From: Phocoenobacter atlanticus
GTDB taxonomy: Bacteria > Pseudomonadota > Gammaproteobacteria > Enterobacterales > Pasteurellaceae
Length of the DNA: 42,246 nt
Reading direction: 5' to 3' (one strand)
NCBI RefSeq assembly: GCF_030764225.1
Contig: NZ_JASAXH010000020.1
Part shown: piece after piece, positions 6,059-13,759 of the stretch
Layout: each line of letters begins with the position of its first letter
How positions within the stretch are numbered: the stretch's first letter is position 1
Translations under genes and position numbers: made by a program
The notes under the pieces: model-generated
What the model was told of the DNA's origin: nothing
What the model saw: only the letters and a program-made list of their open reading frames with translations
The model's database searches: none

Positions 6059-8602
6059 GTGTTTTATGAAAAACCATACATACATACATACATACATACA
6101 TACATACATACATACATACATACATACAAAAAATCTTCTCTTTGCTTGGCTATAGGGTTAGCCCTCGCCTCTTGTCAGGTTTATGCAGCTCCTACTGATT
6201 TTCAAGATGGTTATGTGGGGCATTATAATGATACCTGTAACGGTAAAATACCCGATACCACTTTTGTTAAAGTATTGCTCGGTCAAGGAGCGATGGTAAA
6301 TACAGATCCTAATAATCCAAACAGTGATGATTGTCGTCCTAATAATGTGGTTGCAGTTGGTCACAATGCTATTGTAGGAGCAGATAACACCATTGCCATT
6401 GGACATAATGCTCAAGCAACGAAACGGGAATTTGGTCCAGAGCCAACAAGTGCTATTGCAATTGGACGAGATGCTCATTCTATGGGTATTAATTCATTAG
6501 CAGTTGGTGCAGGGGCAAAAGTCATTGGTGATCATTCGATGGCATTTACAACCTTTAATCCACTTCCTGAAAATATACCTCAAAATGCTAAACCAGAAGA
6601 TATTATGAAAGGAAATAACAGTATTGTAATGAGTACAAATTCTGCTCAGAGAAATATTGTGAATGCAAATATGGCAACACTTATTGGTGGTGTAAATAAT
6701 AAAATTGATGGTGGCACTTATGGTGCTATTTTAGGAGGAGAAAATAATTATGTTGCAGGAGAATATGCTTTAGCATTTGGTAAAAATAATATTGCACAGG
6801 GAAAACATTCCTTGATGGTTGGTTTAGATAATAACAAAAGTCATCGAGATGGGATTGAAAGTAATAGTAATAAAGCAACATCAGATGGCTATGTTGCAAT
6901 AGGTAAACAAAATGAAGTAGATGGCTGGTATGCTTTTGGGTTAGGCGAAGAAAACCACTCCTATGGGTTTAATTCAACAGCATTGGGATATCGTAATAAA
7001 GCCATTGGTGATGGTTCAATTGCAATGGGGGGCTATAACGATAAACAACCTGATCAAACCTATAAATTTATTGATGGTGCTCAAGCACTTTCAAAAGGAG
7101 CAATTGCAATAGGTGCGGGAACAATAGCTGGTTTCGCCGATAAATCTGCATCAGAAGATATTGTTCGGCAATGGCGACAAGGTACTGAAGAAGCCGTTGC
7201 TATTGGTTATAGATCAAAAGCAGTGGCAAATAAAACAATTGCCTTAGGTTTTGATGCTGAAGCGAATATTCAAGGTGGAATTGCATTAGGATCATACGCA
7301 AAAGCCATAGGAATGCCGGGTACTAAAGGAATAGATGTAAGTGGTAGAAATGGAGCAGATGATACAGCAACTTGGAAATCTACATTAGGTGCATTAGCAA
7401 TTGGTGATACTGACGGTACAAATAAATACACAAGACAAATTACAGGACTAGCGGCAGGTACAAATGATACTGATGCGGTTAACGTTGCCCAATTAAGACA
7501 AGCGGTGACATTACCTACTATCAGTTTTTATAATGGTGGTTCTTTAAATGGAGCAAACTATACGCAAGGAACGAATATCAATCTTTCTAGTCTTGCTTTT
7601 GATTTTGGTGATGGCTTAAAAGTTCAAAAAACAACAAAAGACGGTAAAGATATTGCCTTAGTCACATTAGATAAAGATGCACTTAAAAATGATCCTAATT
7701 TTAAGGGAGATAAAGGGGACAAAGGAGAAAAAGGTGATCAAGGTATTCAGGGGCTGAAAGGTCCTAAAGGAGATACTGGAGCAAAAGGTGACAAAGGCGA
7801 CCAAGGTATTCAAGGTCCTAAAGGAGACACTGGGGCAAAAGGTGACAAAGGCGACCAAGGTATTCAAGGGCTGAAAGGTCCTAAAGGGGATACTGGTGCC
7901 AAAGGAGAGAAAGGCGACCAAGGTATTCAAGGTCTAAAAGGTCCTAAAGGGGACACTGGTGCCAAAGGAGAGAAAGGCGATCAAGGTATTCAAGGTCTAA
8001 AAGGTCCTAAAGGGGACACTGGTGCCAAAGGAGAGAAAGGCGATCAAGGTATTCAAGGTCTGAAAGGTCCTAAAGGGGATACTGGTGCCAAAGGAGATAA
8101 AGGCGACCGAGGTATCCAAGGAGATAAAGGTGATCAAGGTATCCAAAGCCCTAAAGGTAGCCATACTAATAATAGTGCAGCAATACCAAATAGTAAATTT
8201 GATCAGCTAAATATTGGTAATGTGATTATGAAGAAAACAGATACTGGTAAGATCACTATCAATATGGGGAAAAATCAAATTCACGGTGTAGCTAACGGTA
8301 CCGCCCCGACGGATGCTGTTAATGTTTCTCAACTTAATGAAGTCAAAAATACGATTAACAATGTTGAAAAACAAGCTAATAAAGGTATTGCTGGCTCAAT
8401 GGCAGTAGCAGGTTTACCACAAGCTTATTTACCGGGTAAAAATATGGTTGCTGTTGCAGGCTCAAACTACAAAGGAGCGAATGCTATAGCAATAGGTATT
8501 TCAACAATTTCTAATGATGGAAAATGGATTATTAAAGGTTCGCTTAATTCAACATCTGGTGGAAGCGTTGGTACAACATTAGGTGCTGGTTATCAATGGT
8601 AA
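6059..8602 (+). CDS. Phase-variable trimeric autotransporter adhesin (YadA-like) with collagen-like stalk
   Basis: The mature frame encodes, in order: a signal peptide with a repeat-encoded n-region (HTYI)n then KKSSLCLAIGLALASCQVYA; a YadA-type head with many AIAIG/SxAVG left-handed roll repeats (about residues 90-455, e.g. NTIAIGHNAQA, TIALGFDAEA); a neck, TGLAAGTNDTDAVNVAQLRQ (462-483); a collagen-like Gly-X-Y domain (550-700); a second neck, PTDAVNVSQLNEV (about 748); and a YadA anchor ending LGAGYQW. Such proteins trimerise on the cell surface and bind host matrix or cells. A GGGG site precedes ATG 6066 (also ATG 6054), but with 13 CATA units those starts run into TAG at 6153-6155. The adhesin frame is reached only from GTG 6059, which has no ribosome site. 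The gene therefore appears OFF as sequenced. Residue numbers count from GTG 6059. Confidence 0.92.
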   Translation: MFYEKPYIHTYIHTYIHTYIHTYKKSSLCLAIGLALASCQVYAAPTDFQDGYVGHYNDTCNGKIPDTTFVKVLLGQGAMVNTDPNNPNSDDCRPNNVVAVGHNAIVGADNTIAIGHNAQATKREFGPEPTSAIAIGRDAHSMGINSLAVGAGAKVIGDHSMAFTTFNPLPENIPQNAKPEDIMKGNNSIVMSTNSAQRNIVNANMATLIGGVNNKIDGGTYGAILGGENNYVAGEYALAFGKNNIAQGKHSLMVGLDNNKSHRDGIESNSNKATSDGYVAIGKQNEVDGWYAFGLGEENHSYGFNSTALGYRNKAIGDGSIAMGGYNDKQPDQTYKFIDGAQALSKGAIAIGAGTIAGFADKSASEDIVRQWRQGTEEAVAIGYRSKAVANKTIALGFDAEANIQGGIALGSYAKAIGMPGTKGIDVSGRNGADDTATWKSTLGALAIGDTDGTNKYTRQITGLAAGTNDTDAVNVAQLRQAVTLPTISFYNGGSLNGANYTQGTNINLSSLAFDFGDGLKVQKTTKDGKDIALVTLDKDALKNDPNFKGDKGDKGEKGDQGIQGLKGPKGDTGAKGDKGDQGIQGPKGDTGAKGDKGDQGIQGLKGPKGDTGAKGEKGDQGIQGLKGPKGDTGAKGEKGDQGIQGLKGPKGDTGAKGEKGDQGIQGLKGPKGDTGAKGDKGDRGIQGDKGDQGIQSPKGSHTNNSAAIPNSKFDQLNIGNVIMKKTDTGKITINMGKNQIHGVANGTAPTDAVNVSQLNEVKNTINNVEKQANKGIAGSMAVAGLPQAYLPGKNMVAVAGSNYKGANAIAIGISTISNDGKWIIKGSLNSTSGGSVGTTLGAGYQW
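6075..6128 (+). repeat. (CATA)13 tetranucleotide tract, phase-variation switch
   Basis: Thirteen perfect CATA units (6075-6126) plus CA lie nine bases after ATG 6066 inside the adhesin gene. A four-base unit changes the frame at each gain or loss. All three frames of the tract are open and encode rotations of His-Thr-Tyr-Ile. ATG 6066 joins the adhesin frame with 11, 14 or 17 units. With 13 the product is 29 aa. Confidence 0.93.
7706..8158 (+). repeat. Collagen-like Gly-X-Y repeat region with 63-bp tandem units
   Basis: Fifty consecutive triplets run from GDK at 7706. All begin with Gly except the last (SPK at 8147-8155). The core is a near-identical 21-residue unit, GPKGDTGAKGEKGDQGIQGL plus K, repeated about five times at 63-bp spacing, with shorter variants at both ends. 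The near identity of the DNA invites recombination and length variation. Inside the adhesin it would form a rod between the two neck segments. Confidence 0.92.
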
Positions 8603-8632
8603 TTCTGTTGATTTAATGTAGTTTGATAGGTT

Positions 8633-8666
8633 TAGGGTTCAAAGATAGTTTTGAACCCTATTTTTT
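8633..8666. terminator. Rho-independent terminator after the adhesin gene
   Basis: TAGGGTTCAAA (8633-8643) pairs perfectly with TTTGAACCCTA (8650-8660) around a 6-base loop, followed by six T (8661-8666). It lies between the convergent ends of the adhesin gene and panF and may serve the adhesin mainly. Confidence 0.88.
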
Positions 8667-8692
8667 CATATCCCCTCTTTTGGAGAAATGAA

Positions 8693-10120
8693 TTATTTTT
8701 TAGCTTGTAGTATATTCCCAATCAAAAATGCGATTAATCCAACGAATATCGCTGGTACAATAGCGTGGAAATTAAAGAATTTAATTTCTGTTATCACTAA
8801 CATACCATAACTCCCTAAACCACCTATCATAGAGAAAATAGCCCCCATTGCATTGGCTTTTTTCCATAAAAAACCGAGTAGAATTACCCAAAAGAAAGTG
8901 GCTTCTAATCCTCCTAACGCATTTAAATTCAGCCAAATTAACATATCAGGTGGATTGAGTGCTGCAATAATAAGTAATAGGGTAAAAATTAAGGTGGTTA
9001 AGGTAGAAAGTCGTTTAATTTTGGTTTCGTTATGAATAGCTTCTGGTTTGATGGCAATGTATAAATCTTTAATTAACGTTGAAGAAGCTTGGATTAACAT
9101 TGAATCAATAGAAGACATTATGGCTGCCATTGGTGCTGCCAGAAAAATACCTGCTACCATAGGAGGCATTACTTGTAGCATTAGTGTTGGAATAATTTTA
9201 TCTGACACCGTTAAATTTGGATCTAAAGCACGCCCCAATACGCCAGATAAATGCATTCCTAACATTAAAAATGCGACAACAACGGTTCCAATAATAATGC
9301 CTTGATGTAATGCCTTGCTATCTTTATACGCCATACTTCTGACCACAAGGGTTGGTAATCCCATAATTCCAAAGCAAACAAGTACCCAAAATGATAACAT
9401 AAAGGTAAAATCCAGTGGACGAGCTTCAATCCCATAAGGGCTAATTAAATTTGGATCAATATTTTCTAATGTTTTGATTGCAGCACTTACCCCACCAGTT
9501 GTATAAATGACTCCACCAAGTAATAAGGTGGTTCCCACAATCATTACAATACCTTGAATAGTATCCGTAAGTACGACGGCACGAAAACCACCAATAAAGG
9601 TATAAATTCCAACGGTTAACGCAAAAATTAAAATTGCGGTTTGATAGGGAATTCCTAAAGTTGTTTCAAGTAAACGTCCTGCACCAAAAAATTGCACCGT
9701 CATCATTGCAAAGAAAGAAATCAGTAATGAGAAACTGGCGACCCAAACAACAAAACGATTTTTATAACGTGCATAAAGTAAATCATTAATAGTGACACTG
9801 TTAGTTTTACGTGCCAATATGGCAAAGCGTTTCCCTAACACCCCTAAAGTTAATATAACCACTGGGACTTGGATCATTGCCAATAAAACCCAACCTAAAC
9901 CAAATTTATAAGCCGCTCCTGGTCCGCCAATAAAAGAGCTTGCACCTACATAAGTTGCCGCTGTTGTCATTGCTAATACAAAGCCAGACATTGAGCGACT
10001 ACCCATATAATATTCGTTTAAGAAACTTTGTCCTTTACGTTTTTGATAAGCGTAAAATGCCACACCAAATACAAATAGCAAGTAAGCAATTAAGGGAACT
10101 AACATATCAAGATTCATCAT
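8693..10120 (-). CDS. panF: Sodium/pantothenate symporter PanF
   Basis: A 475-aa inner-membrane sodium:solute symporter with about 12-13 hydrophobic segments. The start (LDMLVPLIAYLLFVFGVAFY), the FLNEYYMGSRSMSGFVLAMT segment and TAATYVGASSFIGGPGAAYK are characteristic of PanF, which imports pantothenate with Na+. It is slightly shorter than E. coli PanF at the C-terminus (ends IGNILQAKK). Its start overlaps the end of yhdT by 14 bases, the conserved yhdT-panF arrangement. prmA, which often follows panF in gamma-proteobacteria, is absent. A second Met directly after the first is an equally possible start. Confidence 0.95.
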   Translation of the reverse strand: MMNLDMLVPLIAYLLFVFGVAFYAYQKRKGQSFLNEYYMGSRSMSGFVLAMTTAATYVGASSFIGGPGAAYKFGLGWVLLAMIQVPVVILTLGVLGKRFAILARKTNSVTINDLLYARYKNRFVVWVASFSLLISFFAMMTVQFFGAGRLLETTLGIPYQTAILIFALTVGIYTFIGGFRAVVLTDTIQGIVMIVGTTLLLGGVIYTTGGVSAAIKTLENIDPNLISPYGIEARPLDFTFMLSFWVLVCFGIMGLPTLVVRSMAYKDSKALHQGIIIGTVVVAFLMLGMHLSGVLGRALDPNLTVSDKIIPTLMLQVMPPMVAGIFLAAPMAAIMSSIDSMLIQASSTLIKDLYIAIKPEAIHNETKIKRLSTLTTLIFTLLLIIAALNPPDMLIWLNLNALGGLEATFFWVILLGFLWKKANAMGAIFSMIGGLGSYGMLVITEIKFFNFHAIVPAIFVGLIAFLIGNILQAKK

Positions 10121-10352
10121 CTACCTCAAGATCCATTTCTTTGTAAACGACTTTTACAACAGTAAAGGTGATAAAAATGAATAATAGAGGGAAGTAAATA
10201 CAAGCAAACTCAAACCAAATAGGAAAACCTAACATTCCTTTGCCTGCTGGAGAAAAATAACCAAATCCAACCCAACCCACAATATAAAAAACAGTAAGAG
10301 CCAACGCCCAGCGAGCTTCTTTAAGAAGCTGTTGAGTAACAGATAATTTCAT
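10107..10352 (-). CDS. yhdT: YhdT family (DUF997) small membrane protein
   Basis: An 81-aa protein with two hydrophobic segments (WALALTVFYIVGWVGFGYF and FEFACIYFPLLFIFITFTVV) and the GMLGFPIWFEFACIYFP core of the DUF997/YhdT family. It is translationally coupled to panF, with a 14-base overlap in another frame, and is thought to accompany the symporter. Its exact role is not established. Upstream, 56 bases separate it from the exporter operon, so transcription might also run through from there. Confidence 0.9.
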   Translation of the reverse strand: MKLSVTQQLLKEARWALALTVFYIVGWVGFGYFSPAGKGMLGFPIWFEFACIYFPLLFIFITFTVVKVVYKEMDLEVDDES

Positions 10353-10363
10353 TAATTGTTCCT

Positions 10364-10397
10364 TGAAGCGGTCATATTTTTATAAAAATTTACAAAA
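10364..10397 (+). repeat. Uptake signal sequence between yhdT and the exporter operon
   Basis: GAAGCGGTCA (10365-10374) followed by AAAAATTTACAAAATG is a full-length A. pleuropneumoniae-type uptake signal with its A/T tail. GTTAACATTTTTATTC follows. Confidence 0.65.
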
Positions 10398-10408
10398 TGT
10401 TAACATTT

Positions 10409-11521
10409 TTATTCTTTTTTTCCAAACCAAAATAGCATTGCTAAACCAAGCCAAGTAATGATTCCTAGTGCAATAAAATAATGAAGATTATCAAGCACTG
10501 TGCCACCCAGTTGATTTAAGCTAACACCTGCTTGAATAACACTGGTGCTAGGGAAAATCCAACGCAAATATTGTAAGGGGATTGGTAATAGATCTGCTGG
10601 CCAAGAAAACCCACTCATAAAATACATTGGCAAGGCTGAAAAAACTAAAATTTGCATTGTTCGTTCACGGTCTTTAATCAGTAACCCCAATAAGCAACCT
10701 AAAGTCGCCACACAAGGGGAGAATAATGCAATCAAAAATAAATTCCCGATTGGATTTGCTCCTGAAGGGTATCCCCAAAAACTAAACATACTCCCTGTAT
10801 AACCCAAACAGATAACATAATGAATAACACTAATGGTAGTTAATCGACCCAACCATTGAGTTGCAAAAGCATAGGCTTTGTGATTTTCATACCAAGTACT
10901 CACTAACATTGCACAAGCAATGAGTAACGTTTGTTGTAGAATTAACCAAGCTACTGCAGGTACAACATAACTTCCATAACCTTCTGTTTGGTTGTAAAGA
11001 GGCTGAATTTGTAAGGGGACGGGATCTCTAATAGCGGTCACTTTTTGATAACTTTTTGCAAAAGGTAATAATTTTTTAATTTCCACTCCTGCGGATAGTG
11101 TGAGTACTGCACTTGCCATAGATTGTTGTGCGTATTTACTGGCAAGAACATAGTTTCCATTACCTATCATATTGACAGTTGCTGGTTTCCCTAAAATTAC
11201 GTTGCGTTGTAAATTTTCAGGAATAACCATCAATGCCATTATTTTATCTTCAAGTAATAACTCTTTAGCTTGCCTTTCATCACTAACTACCTTTGCTGTC
11301 ACTGTTGGTGTAGCGGTGATCATTCGGATCATTTTACGAGATAAACTATCGTGAGCATTATCAACAATCGCCACTGGTACATTTCGTACAATTTCAGTGC
11401 TATAAGGTAAGGGGTAGTATAACCCATAGATAATGGGGGCAATAATGAGAAGAAGTAATACTCCAGCATCCGTAAAAATACTTTTAAATGTGTCTCGTAT
11501 TGCGGCAATAAATGTATTCAT
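10409..11521 (-). CDS. ABC-2 type exporter permease (second of two)
   Basis: A 370-aa membrane protein of the ABC-2 permease family (YhhJ/YbhR-like). One N-terminal membrane helix (AGVLLLLIIAPIIYGLYYPL) is followed by a long periplasmic loop containing VPVAIVDNAHDSLSRKMIRM, then five C-terminal helices with the FMSGFSWPADLLPIPLQYL signature of the family. It is the last gene of a four-gene operon, four bases after the other permease. It would form a drug- or small-molecule-exporting heterodimer with that protein. No ATP-binding subunit is encoded in the operon. Confidence 0.88.
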   Translation of the reverse strand: MNTFIAAIRDTFKSIFTDAGVLLLLIIAPIIYGLYYPLPYSTEIVRNVPVAIVDNAHDSLSRKMIRMITATPTVTAKVVSDERQAKELLLEDKIMALMVIPENLQRNVILGKPATVNMIGNGNYVLASKYAQQSMASAVLTLSAGVEIKKLLPFAKSYQKVTAIRDPVPLQIQPLYNQTEGYGSYVVPAVAWLILQQTLLIACAMLVSTWYENHKAYAFATQWLGRLTTISVIHYVICLGYTGSMFSFWGYPSGANPIGNLFLIALFSPCVATLGCLLGLLIKDRERTMQILVFSALPMYFMSGFSWPADLLPIPLQYLRWIFPSTSVIQAGVSLNQLGGTVLDNLHYFIALGIITWLGLAMLFWFGKKE

Positions 11522-11525
11522 TTTT

Positions 11526-12734
11526 TTACCTCATACCCCAACGATGCTTACGTTTTAATGCTATTGCTGTAAATAGTGTTGCTAATATCATCATTATAAT
11601 AATAGCAATAATAAAACCATAACTGGTTGCTAATCCTAAATGCCAATTTTGTTGAGTTTGAATTTGAGCAATTTGCAATTGTAAATAGTGAGTAAGCGGT
11701 AACATTGTTGCAATAATTTGCGCAACTTTAGGCATTGCCACTAACGGATAGGTTACACCTGAAAATGCAAAGGCAGGGGCAGTGATAATTCCTGCATTAG
11801 ATAAACCCATTCGGTTAGACATTGTTGTTACAGTTAATACCACGCCAAGCCATAAGGAAATAATCATTAATAACCAGCCATTCAATATGGTGATACATAA
11901 ATTTTCAAAAGATGGTGGATTGTGCCAAGTAGCCAGTATAATTGCAATGGTAATCCAAGTACAAAATATTAATGAGTGCCAAAATAATTTACCTTTTAAA
12001 GCCACAAAAAGAGCTAAAATACGAGGAACTTGCTCACTTTCGTATTTGGATACACCAGCAAACCACCAACCAAGCGTACTGTGGCGTAATTCTCGCCCTA
12101 TCACACCAACACCTACTACTGTGGCTAAGATATGCAATAATGCAGGAATAATCGTACTTGCCAAGAATTGTTGATAATTAAGAGATTGATTAAATGCCAT
12201 TTTGACATTGGGTTTAATAGGAATAAGACTATCGAGAGCTTGTTGTTTCATCATTCCCATTTTGGTTCGTAAACGTAATTCAATACCTGCTGAAAATGTT
12301 CTGACGGCACTGCCAACACCCGATTGAATGATCCCTGAATGTGTACCATATTGTGCATTTACAACTAAATTAACAGGGCTTACTTTAAGTTGATGAATAC
12401 GATGTGAAAAATCTGCTGGAATAATTAATGTTGCATAAACTTCAGTATCTTGTATGGCAAGTTTCATTTCTTGAGCATCTCGAAAATGTGTAGTAACTGC
12501 AACATTCGGCGAGGCATCAACCATTGAAATCAATTTTCGAGATAACGTTGTATTATCTTTGTCAATCACGCCAATGGGTAAATTACGAACTTGTGAAGCT
12601 GAAAAGGTATACCAAATTAAGCCAATAGTCAGTGCTGGTAACAGGATCAATAACACTTGTTCTATTCTGTGACGTTGGATAATTCGCCATTCCCATACCG
12701 CACTACGTACAAAGATACGCCATAAACTCAACAT
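11526..12734 (-). CDS. ABC-2 type exporter permease (first of two)
   Basis: A 402-aa ABC-2 permease with the same design as its neighbour: an N-terminal helix (VLLILLPALTIGLIWYTF), an extracytoplasmic domain with LPIGVIDKDNTTLSRKLISM, and a C-terminal block of helices including FAFSGVTYPLVAMPKVAQII. The two permeases are clear paralogues of each other. It follows the membrane fusion protein gene after three bases. The role is inferred as part of a tripartite efflux pump with the fusion protein and outer-membrane factor. The substrate is unknown. Confidence 0.88.
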   Translation of the reverse strand: MLSLWRIFVRSAVWEWRIIQRHRIEQVLLILLPALTIGLIWYTFSASQVRNLPIGVIDKDNTTLSRKLISMVDASPNVAVTTHFRDAQEMKLAIQDTEVYATLIIPADFSHRIHQLKVSPVNLVVNAQYGTHSGIIQSGVGSAVRTFSAGIELRLRTKMGMMKQQALDSLIPIKPNVKMAFNQSLNYQQFLASTIIPALLHILATVVGVGVIGRELRHSTLGWWFAGVSKYESEQVPRILALFVALKGKLFWHSLIFCTWITIAIILATWHNPPSFENLCITILNGWLLMIISLWLGVVLTVTTMSNRMGLSNAGIITAPAFAFSGVTYPLVAMPKVAQIIATMLPLTHYLQLQIAQIQTQQNWHLGLATSYGFIIAIIIMMILATLFTAIALKRKHRWGMR

Positions 12735-12737
12735 CGA

Positions 12738-13742
12738 TTACTCACCTATCGGTAGCTCAACTAATACACTCATCCCTGGTCGCATTTTTGCGATCGGTTT
12801 TTCAGGATGTGATTTAACTAAAAATGTACGCATATCAAAACCTTGATCAGTACGAGTTGGTCGCCACGTCGCAAAATCAGGTAAGACAGAACTTGCATAG
12901 ACTTTAAAGGTCACATTTAAATTATCCAGTGCAGGAATGACCCCTTCAAAAATTTGGTTAATTGCAAAATATTTAAGGTAATCTTCACGGACGTTTAACT
13001 CTAAACGTTGCTCTTGTAAATTCACGACTGTAACAATAGGTACACCTTTAGCAATAATTTCACCTACATTTGGTATGATTTCTGCGATTTCACCATCAAC
13101 AGGACTTTTTAATTGCATTTCATCTTTTGCAACAAGCGCTTCATCAAACACCGCTTGCCCCTGACGAGCTTTGGCTTTTGCAGCAGAAATATCTTCTTTT
13201 CTCGCGCCTTCTTGTGCCATTTCATATTGTGCTTTTGCTATTTCATATAATTTTTGTGAACTTAGGTATTTCGCTTTGACTTCATCGGCTTTTTGTTGGC
13301 TTAATAATCCTTCTTTTGTTAATGTATTAACCCTTTTCCACGTTTTGTTCATTACATCTAAGCCTGCTTTTGCACGTTGCATTTGTTTAAATGCCATTTC
13401 TTTTTCTTGGGTTCTTGCTCCAGCTTCCGCTTTATTTGCTACCGAGGAGGCGGCATCTCGAACAGCTTCAGCTTGAGCGACTTTGGCGGCAATTTCTGGG
13501 CTATCAAAATGTAAAATTGGTGAGCCTTTTGTGATTTTATCGCCTTCTTGAATATAAATTTTATCAATACGCCCAGATATTTTACTGGCAATATTTACCT
13601 CGTGGGCTTCCATTTGCCCCTGTAATACTACAGGTTCAGGCTCAGAAACCTTTAAATATCCACAAATAATAAAGACAATAACAAGACCTAATATAACTAA
13701 TCCTAGAATAGGTTTCAGTGTTTTTTTAGTGTTTTCTTTCAT
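12738..13742 (-). CDS. HlyD-family membrane fusion protein (YhiI-like)
   Basis: A 334-aa periplasmic adaptor. The N-terminus has a membrane anchor (PILGLVILGLVIVFIICGYL), then the first half of a biotinyl-lipoyl domain (VNIASKISGRIDKIYIQEGD), a long Ala/Lys/Glu-rich coiled-coil hairpin (about residues 85-205), the second lipoyl half (LKSPVDGEIAEIIPNVGEII) and a beta-barrel region ending RPGMSVLVELPIGE. It should link the inner-membrane permeases to the outer-membrane channel. The gene lies between the OMF gene (17-base gap) and the first permease gene (3-base gap). Confidence 0.92.
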   Translation of the reverse strand: MKENTKKTLKPILGLVILGLVIVFIICGYLKVSEPEPVVLQGQMEAHEVNIASKISGRIDKIYIQEGDKITKGSPILHFDSPEIAAKVAQAEAVRDAASSVANKAEAGARTQEKEMAFKQMQRAKAGLDVMNKTWKRVNTLTKEGLLSQQKADEVKAKYLSSQKLYEIAKAQYEMAQEGARKEDISAAKAKARQGQAVFDEALVAKDEMQLKSPVDGEIAEIIPNVGEIIAKGVPIVTVVNLQEQRLELNVREDYLKYFAINQIFEGVIPALDNLNVTFKVYASSVLPDFATWRPTRTDQGFDMRTFLVKSHPEKPIAKMRPGMSVLVELPIGE

Positions 13743-13759
13743 TGTTTTCTCACTTTATT

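Noticed and set aside
5922..6155. 77-aa ORF ahead of the adhesin as an independent gene
   Set aside because: Its end is simply the ATG 6054/6066 frame of the adhesin gene in the OFF state. The part before 6054 has no ribosome site or homology and overlaps the CRP site and promoter.
7667..7930. 87-aa ORF opposite the collagen-like region
   Set aside because: Its repeated FVTFCPSVSFRT-type text is just the complement of the Gly-X-Y repeat.
7706..8158. 63-bp repeats as a CRISPR or integron-like array
   Set aside because: The repeat is coding, Gly-X-Y in every unit, and has no unique spacers.
13171..13476. 101-aa ORF opposite the HlyD-type gene
   Set aside because: Antisense of the coiled-coil region with Ala/Phe/Ser-rich text. 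No start signal.
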